52,831 nt of DNA from an uncultured Eggerthellaceae bacterium (lineage in GTDB: Bacteria; Actinomycetota; Coriobacteriia; Coriobacteriales; Eggerthellaceae), in assembly GCA_910589125.1 (NCBI GenBank), contig CAJURX010000001.1:298774-351604 (forward strand). Reading direction: 5' to 3'. The number at the start of each line of letters is the position of its first letter. Within the stretch, counting starts at the first letter, position 1. The position numbers and the translations under genes were made by a program. Below the pieces are notes generated by a model. The model made no database searches, was not told the origin of the DNA, and saw only the letters and a program-made list of their open reading frames with translations. Shown here piece by piece: positions 26,021 through 33,514 of this stretch.

Positions 26021-26794
26021 CTAGACGCCCCCGAATCGACGGCTGCGCCCCTGGAATGCCAAGATGCAGCGCAAGAGCTCATATCGGTCGAAGTCCGGCC
26101 AGAGCGTATCGGTGCACACCAGCTCCGCATACGCAGCCTGCCAGAGGAGAAAGTTCGAGAGGCGCATCTCCCCGCTCGTGCGGATGATGACGTCTGGATC
26201 GGGGATGTCGGCGGTATAGAGCCTCCGCGCAAGCGCGTCCTCATCGATATCTTGGATGTCGAAGGCAGACGCTGCATCTGCTGCTTCCGCAGCGAGCAGC
26301 TTAGCAGCGCGGACGATCTCAGAGCGGCTTCCGTAGTTGACCGCCACCACCAGCGTCATGCCGTCATTGTCGCGCGTCTGCTCCCAGGCTGCCTCGAAGG
26401 CCGCACGCGTGTCGGCCGGGAGCACCGACATGTCCCCGATGGTCATGACGCGCACGCCCTCCTCATCGAGACCGTCGACCTCAGCGAGCATGGTCCGTGC
26501 GAACAGGTCCATGAGGCCATCGACCTCATCCTCGGGCCGCTTCCAGTTCTCCGTTGAGAACGAGTAGATCGTGAGATAGCGCACGCCCAGGTCAGATGCG
26601 CACCGGATGGTCTCGCGCACCGCCTCTATCCCGGCCTTGTGCCCCTTGAGCCGATTCATCATGCGCTTCTTCGCCCATCGGCCATTGCCATCCATGATGA
26701 CGGCGATATGCTCAGGAATGGAAGCCACATCGAGTTCGGCAAGCGAGAGACCCTCTGGGGGCGCGGGGAATATGGCTTCTAGGCTCTTGTTCAT
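26021..26794 (-). CDS. uppS: Isoprenyl (undecaprenyl) diphosphate synthase
   Basis: This is a cis-prenyltransferase of 257 residues that builds the C55 lipid carrier precursor for cell-wall synthesis from IPP units supplied by the MEP pathway. The signature AVIMDGNGRWAKKR is near the N-terminus, with the catalytic Asp, and the C-terminal PDVIIRTSGEMRLSNFLLWQ and WPDF segments complete the family pattern. The ATG at 26794 (MNKSLEA) is preferred; a TTG four codons upstream is possible. It directly precedes cdsA. Confidence 0.95.
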   Translation of the reverse strand: MNKSLEAIFPAPPEGLSLAELDVASIPEHIAVIMDGNGRWAKKRMMNRLKGHKAGIEAVRETIRCASDLGVRYLTIYSFSTENWKRPEDEVDGLMDLFARTMLAEVDGLDEEGVRVMTIGDMSVLPADTRAAFEAAWEQTRDNDGMTLVVAVNYGSRSEIVRAAKLLAAEAADAASAFDIQDIDEDALARRLYTADIPDPDVIIRTSGEMRLSNFLLWQAAYAELVCTDTLWPDFDRYELLRCILAFQGRSRRFGGV

Positions 26795-26832
26795 GAACGC
26801 ACCCAAGCGCTCGAAAGCGGACAGCTGGAGGA

Positions 26833-27396
26833 TCAGACCTCCATGATGTCCGCTTCCTTCTTCTTCAGCGCCTCGTCCACATCAGAGATATGGGCGTCGG
26901 TCAGCTTCTGAATCTCAGCCTCAGCGCGCCTGGCCTCGTCCTCCGGCAGCCCATCGTTCTTCTGGGCCTTCTCGATGTCAGAATTGCCGTCACGGCGCGC
27001 ATTGCGGATGGCCACGCGGCACTCCTCCGCGTACTTGCTGCACATCTTCGCCAGCTCGCGCCTGCGCTCCTCGGTGAGGGCCGGGAACGGGAGCCGGATG
27101 ACCGACCCATCGTTGTTCGGCGTGACGCCCAGATCGCTCTCCAGGATAGCGCGCTCGATGTCCTTCAGCGCCGACTTGTCCCACGGTTCGATGACCAGCA
27201 TGTGCGCATCCGGGCTCTTGATGCCCGCCATCTGGTTGACCGGCGTCGGCACGCCATAGTAGTCGACGACGATCCGGTCCAGCACCATGGCGTTCGCACG
27301 CCCCGTGCGCACGCTGGCGAAGTTATCGTGCAATGCCGCGAGCGCCTTGTCCATGCGCTCCTCGGTCCCCATCATGATCTCATCTACATCCGCCAT
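26833..27396 (-). CDS. frr: Ribosome recycling factor
   Basis: This factor splits the post-termination ribosome together with EF-G. The protein is 187 residues long, as usual, with the two-domain layout: the helical arms hold the conserved VRTGRANAMVLDRIVVDYYG near the N-terminus, and LPFPALTEERRRELAKM lies in the middle. The ATG at 27396 has AAAGG-type bases upstream. It lies between uppS and pyrH, the standard order. Confidence 0.96.
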   Translation of the reverse strand: MADVDEIMMGTEERMDKALAALHDNFASVRTGRANAMVLDRIVVDYYGVPTPVNQMAGIKSPDAHMLVIEPWDKSALKDIERAILESDLGVTPNNDGSVIRLPFPALTEERRRELAKMCSKYAEECRVAIRNARRDGNSDIEKAQKNDGLPEDEARRAEAEIQKLTDAHISDVDEALKKKEADIMEV

Positions 27397-27454
27397 GGCG
27401 TCCTACCTTTCTCTCGCGAGCGCGCTGCCCGCTCCTCATCATCCGATCACGTTC

Positions 27455-28183
27455 TCACGCCTCGCTCGACACGACGACGGTGCCGATATCCTCGCCCTTG
27501 AGAGCGCGCTTGATATTGCCGTTCTTCATCAGGTCGAACACGATCATGGGGATGTCATTGTCCATGCACAGAGACGTTGCCGTAGCATCCATGACATTCA
27601 GGCCCTGGCTCAGGACCTCCATGTACGTGATCTGGTCGAAGCGCTTCGCATCCGGGTTCTCATTCGGATCGGAATCGTAGACGCCATCCACTTTCGTCGC
27701 CTTCATGAGGCAATCCACGTCCAGCTCGCATGCCCTCAGCGCCGCGGTGGTATCCGTCGTGAAGTAGGGGTTTCCCGTGCCCGCCGCCAAGATGACCACG
27801 CGCCCCTTCTCCAGGTGGCGCAGCGCGCGCCTGCGGATGTAGGGCTCGCTCACCTCCTGCATGTTGATGGCGCTCTGCACGCGAGAGAACACCCCGTGCC
27901 GCTCGAACGAATCCTGCAAGGCCAGCGCGTTCATGACAGTGGCCAGCATGCCGATGTAGTCAGCCTGCGCGCGATCCATGCCCTCAGCTGAGCCCGAGAG
28001 GCCACGGAAGATGTTGCCGCCGCCCACGACCACCGCGAGCTGCACGCCGTCCTTCACGATCTCAGCTATCTGCTCTGCCAGGTCATCGACGACCTTCGGG
28101 TCGATGCCATATCCCTGGTCTCCTGCCAACGCCTCCCCGGAGAGCTTGAGAAGCACTCGCTCGTATTCGTACCCTTCAGCCAT
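27455..28183 (-). CDS. pyrH: Uridylate kinase
   Basis: PyrH phosphorylates UMP to UDP for nucleotide, wall and lipid synthesis and is an amino-acid-kinase-fold hexamer. The phosphate-binding LKLSGEAL is near the N-terminus, VVGGGNIFRG follows, and the C-terminal core has VDGVYDSDPNENPDAKRFD. The length of 242 residues is typical. It is the first gene of the pyrH-frr-uppS-cdsA-dxr run and is separated from htrA by a hairpin, so a promoter probably lies at about 28190-28245, though none is clear by eye. Confidence 0.96.
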   Translation of the reverse strand: MAEGYEYERVLLKLSGEALAGDQGYGIDPKVVDDLAEQIAEIVKDGVQLAVVVGGGNIFRGLSGSAEGMDRAQADYIGMLATVMNALALQDSFERHGVFSRVQSAINMQEVSEPYIRRRALRHLEKGRVVILAAGTGNPYFTTDTTAALRACELDVDCLMKATKVDGVYDSDPNENPDAKRFDQITYMEVLSQGLNVMDATATSLCMDNDIPMIVFDLMKNGNIKRALKGEDIGTVVVSSEA

Positions 28184-28247
28184 GGGCTCGGTTCCTTTCC
28201 GCGAAGGTTTGCAGAGTCGCAGGATATCTTACCCCATTGCACGAAGA

Positions 28248-28273
28248 GGCCGCTCCCGATATCGGAAGCGGCC
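28248..28273 (-). terminator. Probable intrinsic terminator after htrA
   Basis: A GGCCGCT / AGCGGCC stem encloses a CCGATATCGG palindrome, giving a long hairpin with one internal mismatch. On the - strand it is followed by TCTTCGTG. It lies about 42 bases past the htrA stop and before pyrH. The T run is weak. Confidence 0.6.
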
Positions 28274-28314
28274 CGGTGATCAACAGCCAGATATGTGGAT
28301 GCTCGATATGCGGA

Positions 28315-29859
28315 TCAGTTGCCGAAGAGCCCATAGGGGTCGATCGCACCTGAGCCGGAGCGGCCGCTGTTCTGCTGTTGCTGCTGTTGCTGCTGCTCAG
28401 CCTTCGCCCGCTGGCTCGCCTCATCAGATCCCAGGGTCACCTGGAGCTCCAGTACCTCGCCATCGCGATTCACGGTGATCGTCACCGTATCTCCCGGAGC
28501 CTTGGTGCGCACATCCATCATCAGGTCGCTTGCCGAGGACACCTCGAGGCCATCGAACCCGGTGATGATGTCACCCTTCTGGATGCCCGCGTTCGCAGCT
28601 CCGCTTCCCTCGGTGACCGCCGAGACATACGCACCCTCATCAGCGGAGAACCCATAGCGCTCAGCGATGGAGGGGTTGATGTTCGAGAGGCTCACGCCGA
28701 GCTGCGCATGCGTGGGCTCCTTGCCGGAGATGATGTCCTTCGCAAGGCCGACGGCATAGTTGGAGGGGATGGCGAACCCGACGCCGGAATAGTTGCCCGA
28801 GTAGCTGGTTATCAGCGTGTTGATGCCCACGAGCTGACCATTCTGGTCCACGAGCGCGCCGCCGGAGTTGCCCGGATTGATGGCTGCATCGGTCTGGATG
28901 AGATTGGGGTAGATGACGATCTCGCTGCTGCCGCCCGTGTACTGGGAGGCATCCATGACCTGCGAACGGCTCGTGGCGGAGATGATGCCCGTCGCCACGG
29001 ACTGCTCCAGCCCGAAGGGGCTGCCGATGGACATGACCCACTCGCCGATGGTGATGTCATCCGAATCCGCCACTTCGATGGGCTTGAGGTCCGTCACATC
29101 CTTCACCTTGATGATGGCGATGTCGGAGCTCGCATCGGACCCGACCAGGTCCGCCTCATAGGTGTTCCCTTCGATGGTGACAGCGAAGCGCGTGCCACCT
29201 GATACCACGTGATTGTTGGTGATGATGTAGCCATCAGCAGAGAGCACGACGCCCGAACCCAGGCCAGACTCGCTCTCACCGCCATTGGAGGAGCCCCCAT
29301 TGAAGTAATCGTAGAGCGGGTTGCCCGTGGAGGCCGCCCCCTCAGAGTACACGGTGATGGACGCCACGGACGGCAGGCACTTATCAGCCACGGCCTCAGC
29401 AAGGGATGCTTCCGCTTCGGTGGCCTCGATGCTGCCCGCAGTGCTCGCACCCAGGCTCACATCCCCTGCGCGCCCTCCGCCGAAGCCGAGGGCAGCAGCC
29501 ACGCCGAACGCGAGCAGGCACGCGACGAGCGCGCCGGCGAAGGCGATCAGGAACGTCTTGGCACCTGACCCCTTCTTCGCCACAGCACCCGATGCGGGAT
29601 GGGCCTCATGCGCAGGGCCCATGTGGGCGCCTGCGGCAGACGCGTGCGCCTGCGGGGCGCTCGCAGCGGCATGCGGGGCAGATGCGGCGGGCTGATGCGG
29701 TTGGGCAGGAAGGGAGGATGTGGGAGCAGCATGCCCCTGCTGCGGCTCGGGAGGATTCACGCCGTAGGCCGCATGATAGGCCGTCGGCTGAGGATGTGCG
29801 GGCACCGGCGCGTCACCTGATGCGCTCTGAGGGGTCTGTCCGTGCAAGTTCTCGGTCAT
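28315..29859 (-). CDS. htrA: HtrA/DegP-like membrane serine protease
   Basis: This 514-residue envelope quality-control protease has a long Pro/Ala/His-rich cytoplasmic N-terminus (about residues 1-130), one membrane helix (FLIAFAGALVACLLAFGVAA), a trypsin-like domain, and one PDZ domain near the C-terminus (GAANAGIQKGDIITGFDG). The catalytic triad is His in ITNNHVVSGG, Asp in SSDIAIIKV, and Ser in NPGNSGGALVD. Just before the end is a run of eight Gln codons within a CAG/CAA tract, followed by a short Gly/Ser tail. The ATG at 29859 has AAAGGAG 8 bases upstream; an ATG 19 codons earlier is rejected. It appears to be transcribed alone. Confidence 0.93.
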   Translation of the reverse strand: MTENLHGQTPQSASGDAPVPAHPQPTAYHAAYGVNPPEPQQGHAAPTSSLPAQPHQPAASAPHAAASAPQAHASAAGAHMGPAHEAHPASGAVAKKGSGAKTFLIAFAGALVACLLAFGVAAALGFGGGRAGDVSLGASTAGSIEATEAEASLAEAVADKCLPSVASITVYSEGAASTGNPLYDYFNGGSSNGGESESGLGSGVVLSADGYIITNNHVVSGGTRFAVTIEGNTYEADLVGSDASSDIAIIKVKDVTDLKPIEVADSDDITIGEWVMSIGSPFGLEQSVATGIISATSRSQVMDASQYTGGSSEIVIYPNLIQTDAAINPGNSGGALVDQNGQLVGINTLITSYSGNYSGVGFAIPSNYAVGLAKDIISGKEPTHAQLGVSLSNINPSIAERYGFSADEGAYVSAVTEGSGAANAGIQKGDIITGFDGLEVSSASDLMMDVRTKAPGDTVTITVNRDGEVLELQVTLGSDEASQRAKAEQQQQQQQQNSGRSGSGAIDPYGLFGN

Positions 29860-29955
29860 CGGTCGAACTCCTTTCGATATCGTGAGGCAGACCCTATCAT
29901 CTGCCGCACGCGCCATCGCGGAGGACGACCGATCGTCATCTATCCTTTGCTGAAA

Positions 29956-29971
29956 TACACCGGATGGTGTA
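29956..29971 (-). terminator. Small hairpin between the ABC transporter operon and htrA
   Basis: A perfect 6-bp stem (TACACC / GGTGTA) with a 4-base loop lies 53 bases past the end of the ATP-binding gene. On the - strand it is followed by TTTCAGC. It could end the transporter transcript, but stem and T run are both weak. Confidence 0.3.
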
Positions 29972-30023
29972 CATCCGTGGGCTACCCGAGCATCACGCTC
30001 GCACCACCAGCGCAGACTCCATC

Positions 30024-30806
30024 CTATTCGTATCCCGAGAGGAATGCGCGGGTGCGCTCATGCTTCGGAGCGTTGATGACCTCAGCGGCACGCCCACGCT
30101 CCACCACCTGACCGCCATCCATGAAGATGAGCTTGTCGGCCACATCGCGCGCGAACGACATCTCATGGGTGACGATCACCATGGTCATCTTCTCCTCGGC
30201 CAGCTCTCGGATGACGCGAAGCACCTCGCGCGTGAGCTCAGGATCCAGCGCGCTCGTGGGCTCATCGAAGTAGAGCACCTCCGGGTTCATGGCGAGCGCT
30301 CGCGCGATGGCCACGCGCTGCTGTTGACCGCCAGAGAGCTCACAGGGGACCATGTCCTCCTTGCCCGCGAGCCCCATCTTCGCCAAGAGGGCGCGCCCGC
30401 GCTCCTCCGCCTCGGCGCGTCCTACCTTATGCACGCTCGTGAGCGGGTCTGCCACATTCCTCAAGACGGTATAGTGCGGGAACAGGTTGAAGTCCTGGAA
30501 CACGAGCCCGAAGCGCGTCTTGGCGGTGGCGATGACATCGCGGCCGCCATAGACAGCACGACCCGACCCATCATCTGCGCACACCTGCACATCCCCGTAG
30601 GAGAGGCTCCCTCCATCCATGGTCTCCAAGAGCGTGAGGCAGCGCAGAAGCGTTGATTTGCCACCACCCGACGGGCCGATGATGGCAAGGACGTCCCCTT
30701 TGCACACCTCGAGCGTTATCCCCTTCAAGACCTGGTTCTTCCCGAAGCTCTTGGTGGCATCGCGGCAGACGACGACCGGAGCGGTTGCACATGCGCCATC
30801 AGTCAT
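30024..30806 (-). CDS. Polar amino-acid ABC transporter, ATP-binding protein
   Basis: This is a GlnQ-type ATPase of 260 residues. Walker A is GPSGGGKSTLL, the signature is LSGGQQQRVAIARAL, and Walker B with the catalytic Glu is VLYFDEPTSALD, followed by the switch His in VIVTHEM. It powers import of a polar amino acid. The ATG at 30806 overlaps the permease stop by 8 bases, so the two are coupled. The substrate cannot be read from this subunit. Confidence 0.94.
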   Translation of the reverse strand: MTDGACATAPVVVCRDATKSFGKNQVLKGITLEVCKGDVLAIIGPSGGGKSTLLRCLTLLETMDGGSLSYGDVQVCADDGSGRAVYGGRDVIATAKTRFGLVFQDFNLFPHYTVLRNVADPLTSVHKVGRAEAEERGRALLAKMGLAGKEDMVPCELSGGQQQRVAIARALAMNPEVLYFDEPTSALDPELTREVLRVIRELAEEKMTMVIVTHEMSFARDVADKLIFMDGGQVVERGRAAEVINAPKHERTRAFLSGYE

Positions 30807-31452
30807 GGTAGTAATCCATCCTCTTCTCGGTCCTGTTCAGGACGAACTCTATCAACAGGCAGAACACCCAATAGATGAGCGCAGCCATGGCATACGGGAT
30901 CATGGACACCTCGCGTGCCGCCAGCGCCTTCGCCTGGCTGAACATCTCGCCGATGCCCAGCACGAACGCAAGCGATGTATCCTTCACCAGCGTGATGATC
31001 TCATTGCCCATGGCAGGCAGGATGCGCTTGATGACCTGCGGGAGCACGATCTTCATGAACGTCTGCGCTCGCGTGTACCCGAGCACCTGCGCTGCCTCGT
31101 ACTGACCGCGCGGGATGGATTGGATGCCCGAGCGGTAGATCTCGCCGAAGTACGCAGCGTAGTTCAAGATGAACCCGATATCGCATGCCCAGAACTTCCA
31201 ATCCGGCCCCATCTGCATGCCGAAGAGGTAATACGGCCCGAACATGATGGCCATGAGCTGGAGCATGAGCGGCGTTCCGCGCAGGATGGAGATGTAGAGC
31301 TTCGCTATCCACGCCAAGGGCGCGAAGCGGCTCATTCGGCAGAGCGCCACCACCACGCCCAAGGGAAGCGAGCCTATGAGCGTGACGAAGAATATCTGGG
31401 TCGTGAGCAGAAGCCCCTCGCCCAAAAGCCCCATCATGACCTGGAATTCCAA
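30799..31452 (-). CDS. Polar amino-acid ABC transporter, permease
   Basis: This HisM/GlnP-type inner-membrane permease has five predicted membrane helices and the EAA loop GQYEAAQVLGYTRAQTFMKIVLPQVIK, which docks to the ATPase. The start is taken as the TTG at 31452 because GAGGGG sits 7 bases upstream; an ATG at 31437 is the alternative. The longer open frame from 31491 is rejected since it would cover the hairpin after the binding-protein gene. From 31452 it has 217 residues, normal for the family. Confidence 0.92.
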   Translation of the reverse strand: MEFQVMMGLLGEGLLLTTQIFFVTLIGSLPLGVVVALCRMSRFAPLAWIAKLYISILRGTPLMLQLMAIMFGPYYLFGMQMGPDWKFWACDIGFILNYAAYFGEIYRSGIQSIPRGQYEAAQVLGYTRAQTFMKIVLPQVIKRILPAMGNEIITLVKDTSLAFVLGIGEMFSQAKALAAREVSMIPYAMAALIYWVFCLLIEFVLNRTEKRMDYYHD

Positions 31453-31474
31453 GATCGATCCCCTCTCGCAAGAA

Positions 31475-31506
31475 GAAGGCTGCGGACGCATGCGCCCACA
31501 GCCTTC
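31475..31506 (-). terminator. Hairpin between binding-protein and permease genes (likely partial terminator)
   Basis: A 14-bp imperfect stem (GAAGGCTG core plus GC pairs, two G-U pairs) with a 4-base CATG loop is followed on the - strand by TTCTTG. It lies 23 bases after the binding-protein stop and before the permease ribosome site. Such hairpins commonly lower expression of the downstream membrane genes relative to the abundant binding protein. Confidence 0.65.
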
Positions 31507-31528
31507 CCGATGAAGATGCGCTGATGCG

Positions 31529-32374
31529 CTACTTCAAGATCCAATTGCTCTCGTCGAGTCCCTGATCGGCGTACTTGGCGCAGATCTCAGAGACCGTGCC
31601 GTCCTCATAGAGCGCCTTGAGCGCATCGGTGACCTTGGCCGCCAGCGCATCGTCGCCCTTCTTGAATCCGACAGCGTAGTGCTCGGAGCTCAGGGCATCG
31701 GGCAGCTGCGTGTACACGCCAGGCTTCGCAGCCATCTGGTAGGCAGCGATGGACAGGTCGCATGCAACGGCGTCCACCGTGCCGCTCTCCAGCTGGAGGA
31801 ACGCATTGTTGTAGTCAGACACCGTGTCCAGGCGGCCGAACGAATCAGCCAGGTCCTTCTTGTCGCCCTCCAGCACATCGAGCGCAGCGGAGTCGATCTG
31901 CGTGATGACCACCTTGCCCGCAAGGTCAGCCTCGCCGGCGATGCCGGAGTCAGCGCGCGTGACGATCACCTGCTCATTGAGCATGTAGGGCTCGGAGAAC
32001 GTGTAGCCATCCTCGCGACCCTCCATCGTGAAGCCGTTCCAGATGCAGTTCACATCTCCCTGACCGAGGAGCGCATCCTTCGCGTCCCAGTCGATGGGCA
32101 TGAGCTTCAGCTCCCACCCGTTCATCTCAGCGACCTTGGCTGCAAGGTCCAGGTCGAAGCCGGTGTATTCGCCATCATCCCCGATGTAGCCATAGGGTGG
32201 ATAGCTGTTGTCGAAGCCGACGATGAGCGTGGAGATATCCCCGCTCGCATCCTCGGATGCCGCAGATGAGCTGGAGGCAGAGGAGCTCTCCCCTGACGTG
32301 CATCCTGCCAGCGCGAACATGCCGAGCGCCGCTGCGCAAGCAACGCCGACCACCTTCAAGAGGGTCTTCTTCAT
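31529..32374 (-). CDS. Amino-acid ABC transporter substrate-binding lipoprotein
   Basis: This 281-residue family 3 solute-binding protein has a lipoprotein signal (MKKTLLKVVGVACAAALGMFALAGC, lipobox LAGC), a Ser-rich linker, and the bilobed fold typical of GlnH/FliY-like proteins (FDNSYPPYGYIGDDGEYTGFDLDLA at the start of the mature part). The stretch VNCIWNGFTMEGRED is the usual ligand-site region. The signal indicates anchoring to the outer face of the membrane. It is the first gene of the transporter operon, with an unusual repeat block just upstream at 32406-32451. Confidence 0.93.
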   Translation of the reverse strand: MKKTLLKVVGVACAAALGMFALAGCTSGESSSASSSSAASEDASGDISTLIVGFDNSYPPYGYIGDDGEYTGFDLDLAAKVAEMNGWELKLMPIDWDAKDALLGQGDVNCIWNGFTMEGREDGYTFSEPYMLNEQVIVTRADSGIAGEADLAGKVVITQIDSAALDVLEGDKKDLADSFGRLDTVSDYNNAFLQLESGTVDAVACDLSIAAYQMAAKPGVYTQLPDALSSEHYAVGFKKGDDALAAKVTDALKALYEDGTVSEICAKYADQGLDESNWILK

Positions 32375-32405
32375 GTCGTTCCTTCCCTATTCGCATCATG
32401 AGAGC

Positions 32406-32451
32406 GCTTTACTGCATTACTGCTCTACTGTGATAAAGCACGCTGAGTATA
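32406..32451 (-). promoter_or_regulatory. Promoter/operator region of the amino-acid transporter
   Basis: On the - strand a TATACT hexamer (32446-32451) can act as a -10 box. Directly downstream, where transcription would begin, three TACTG copies (+ strand 32410, 32418, 32426) repeat every 8 bases, and the whole is framed by GCTTTA and TAAAGC arms (32406-32411 and 32434-32439). The placement across the start point fits a repressor site. No clear -35 hexamer is seen and the regulator is unknown. Confidence 0.45.
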
Positions 32452-32531
32452 TCATTGTTGTGAGAGAATCCCCTTCTATTCGAGTGAGAGGTCATGCCCC
32501 CTGGGCGGAGAATGCGACAGAGGAGATGCCG

Positions 32532-33368
32532 ATGAGGAAGAACGTCTTGCTGCTATTCAGCAAGCTCCCCGAACCTGGGCTCGTAAAGACGCGCCTCACC
32601 ACCTTGAAGGACGGCATCTTCACGCCCGAGGCAGCGAGCGTGCTCTACCATTGCATGCTCTTCGACGTGGTGGAGACATGCATGGCGGCCTTCGACGAGC
32701 TTGCCGCCAGCACGGACGACGATGCGCATGACGCCTACGAGCTGGTGATATCCACCGCCCCTGAGGAGAACATGCCGCGCATGCGCGCGCTCTTCGAGGA
32801 TGCGGGCGCCTGGCCGCGTCCCATCAGCTACGCCTTCGACGAGGGACCCTCCTTCGATGCGCACTATGACGATGCGTTCGACAAGGCGTGGGCAGCAGGC
32901 GCGGACTGCATCCTGTCCATGGGAGCGGACATGCCCGCGCTCACGACCGACGACATCGTGCGGGGATTCCGCGCTCTGCACGAGCTGGATGATGCCAAGC
33001 TGCCGGGCATCGTGCTCGCCCCTGACCAGGAGCTAGGCGTGAGCGTGATCGGATGGAACAAGGGTGTGCCCTTCGACCATGATGGCGTGTTCTACCATGA
33101 GGAGGGCCTGACCGTGCTGCCCGCCTACATCAGGAAGGCGAAGGCGGCGGGCTTGGCCGTGAGGTACCTGCCTCCCGTGCCCGACGTGGACACGATGGCA
33201 GACCTCGCCCATGCGGCCACCGTCGTGGAAGCGCTCATGTACTGTGCCAGCTTCGGCCTCGGCGCGCGTCCGCATCGCACGGCGAAGGCGCTGGATGAGC
33301 TGGGCTTCGCAGAGATCCGCATCATGCCGAATGGCCTCATGGACCCCCGCTCCCATATAGACCGCTGA
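32532..33368 (+). CDS. DUF2064 (TIGR04282-type) glycosyltransferase-like protein
   Basis: This 278-residue protein matches the DUF2064 family, which has a GT-A nucleotidyl-sugar fold and whose named members include arsenosugar-synthesis glycosyltransferases. The N-terminal LLLFSKLPEPGLVKTRL is the family signature, and ILSMGADMPALTTDDI resembles the Asp-containing metal/nucleotide site (family GxDxPxL). The ATG at 32532 follows AGGAG at 6 bases; the much longer upstream frame is antisense to the transporter gene and is dropped. It stands alone on the + strand, so no pathway can be inferred from neighbours. Confidence 0.8.
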   Translation: MRKNVLLLFSKLPEPGLVKTRLTTLKDGIFTPEAASVLYHCMLFDVVETCMAAFDELAASTDDDAHDAYELVISTAPEENMPRMRALFEDAGAWPRPISYAFDEGPSFDAHYDDAFDKAWAAGADCILSMGADMPALTTDDIVRGFRALHELDDAKLPGIVLAPDQELGVSVIGWNKGVPFDHDGVFYHEEGLTVLPAYIRKAKAAGLAVRYLPPVPDVDTMADLAHAATVVEALMYCASFGLGARPHRTAKALDELGFAEIRIMPNGLMDPRSHIDR

Positions 33369-33461
33369 GGGCGGCCTCTCACACACAATCACGCTGCGCG
33401 CGTCGCGTAAGCACCTGCCTGACGCGCACGCGACGCTCCCCACGGACCCCATGCATGCGAA

Positions 33462-33483
33462 GGGCGGACCCGCAGGCCCGCCC
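33462..33483. terminator. Hairpin between convergent DUF2064 and htpG genes
   Basis: A GC-rich stem (GGGCGGACC / GGCCCGCCC, 9 pairs with one G-U) with a CGCA loop lies between two genes that converge. It is followed by TCCTCCTCTC on the + strand and TTCGC on the - strand. It may stop transcription from both sides. Confidence 0.5.
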
Positions 33484-33514
33484 TCCTCCTCTCGCTCGAG
33501 CATCGAGCGAGGTG

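Noticed and set aside
28370..28402. CAG/CAA tract near the htrA C-terminus as a phase-variable repeat
   Set aside because: It is a mixed-codon Gln run in a disordered tail; codon mixing lowers slippage and triplet changes would not shift the frame.
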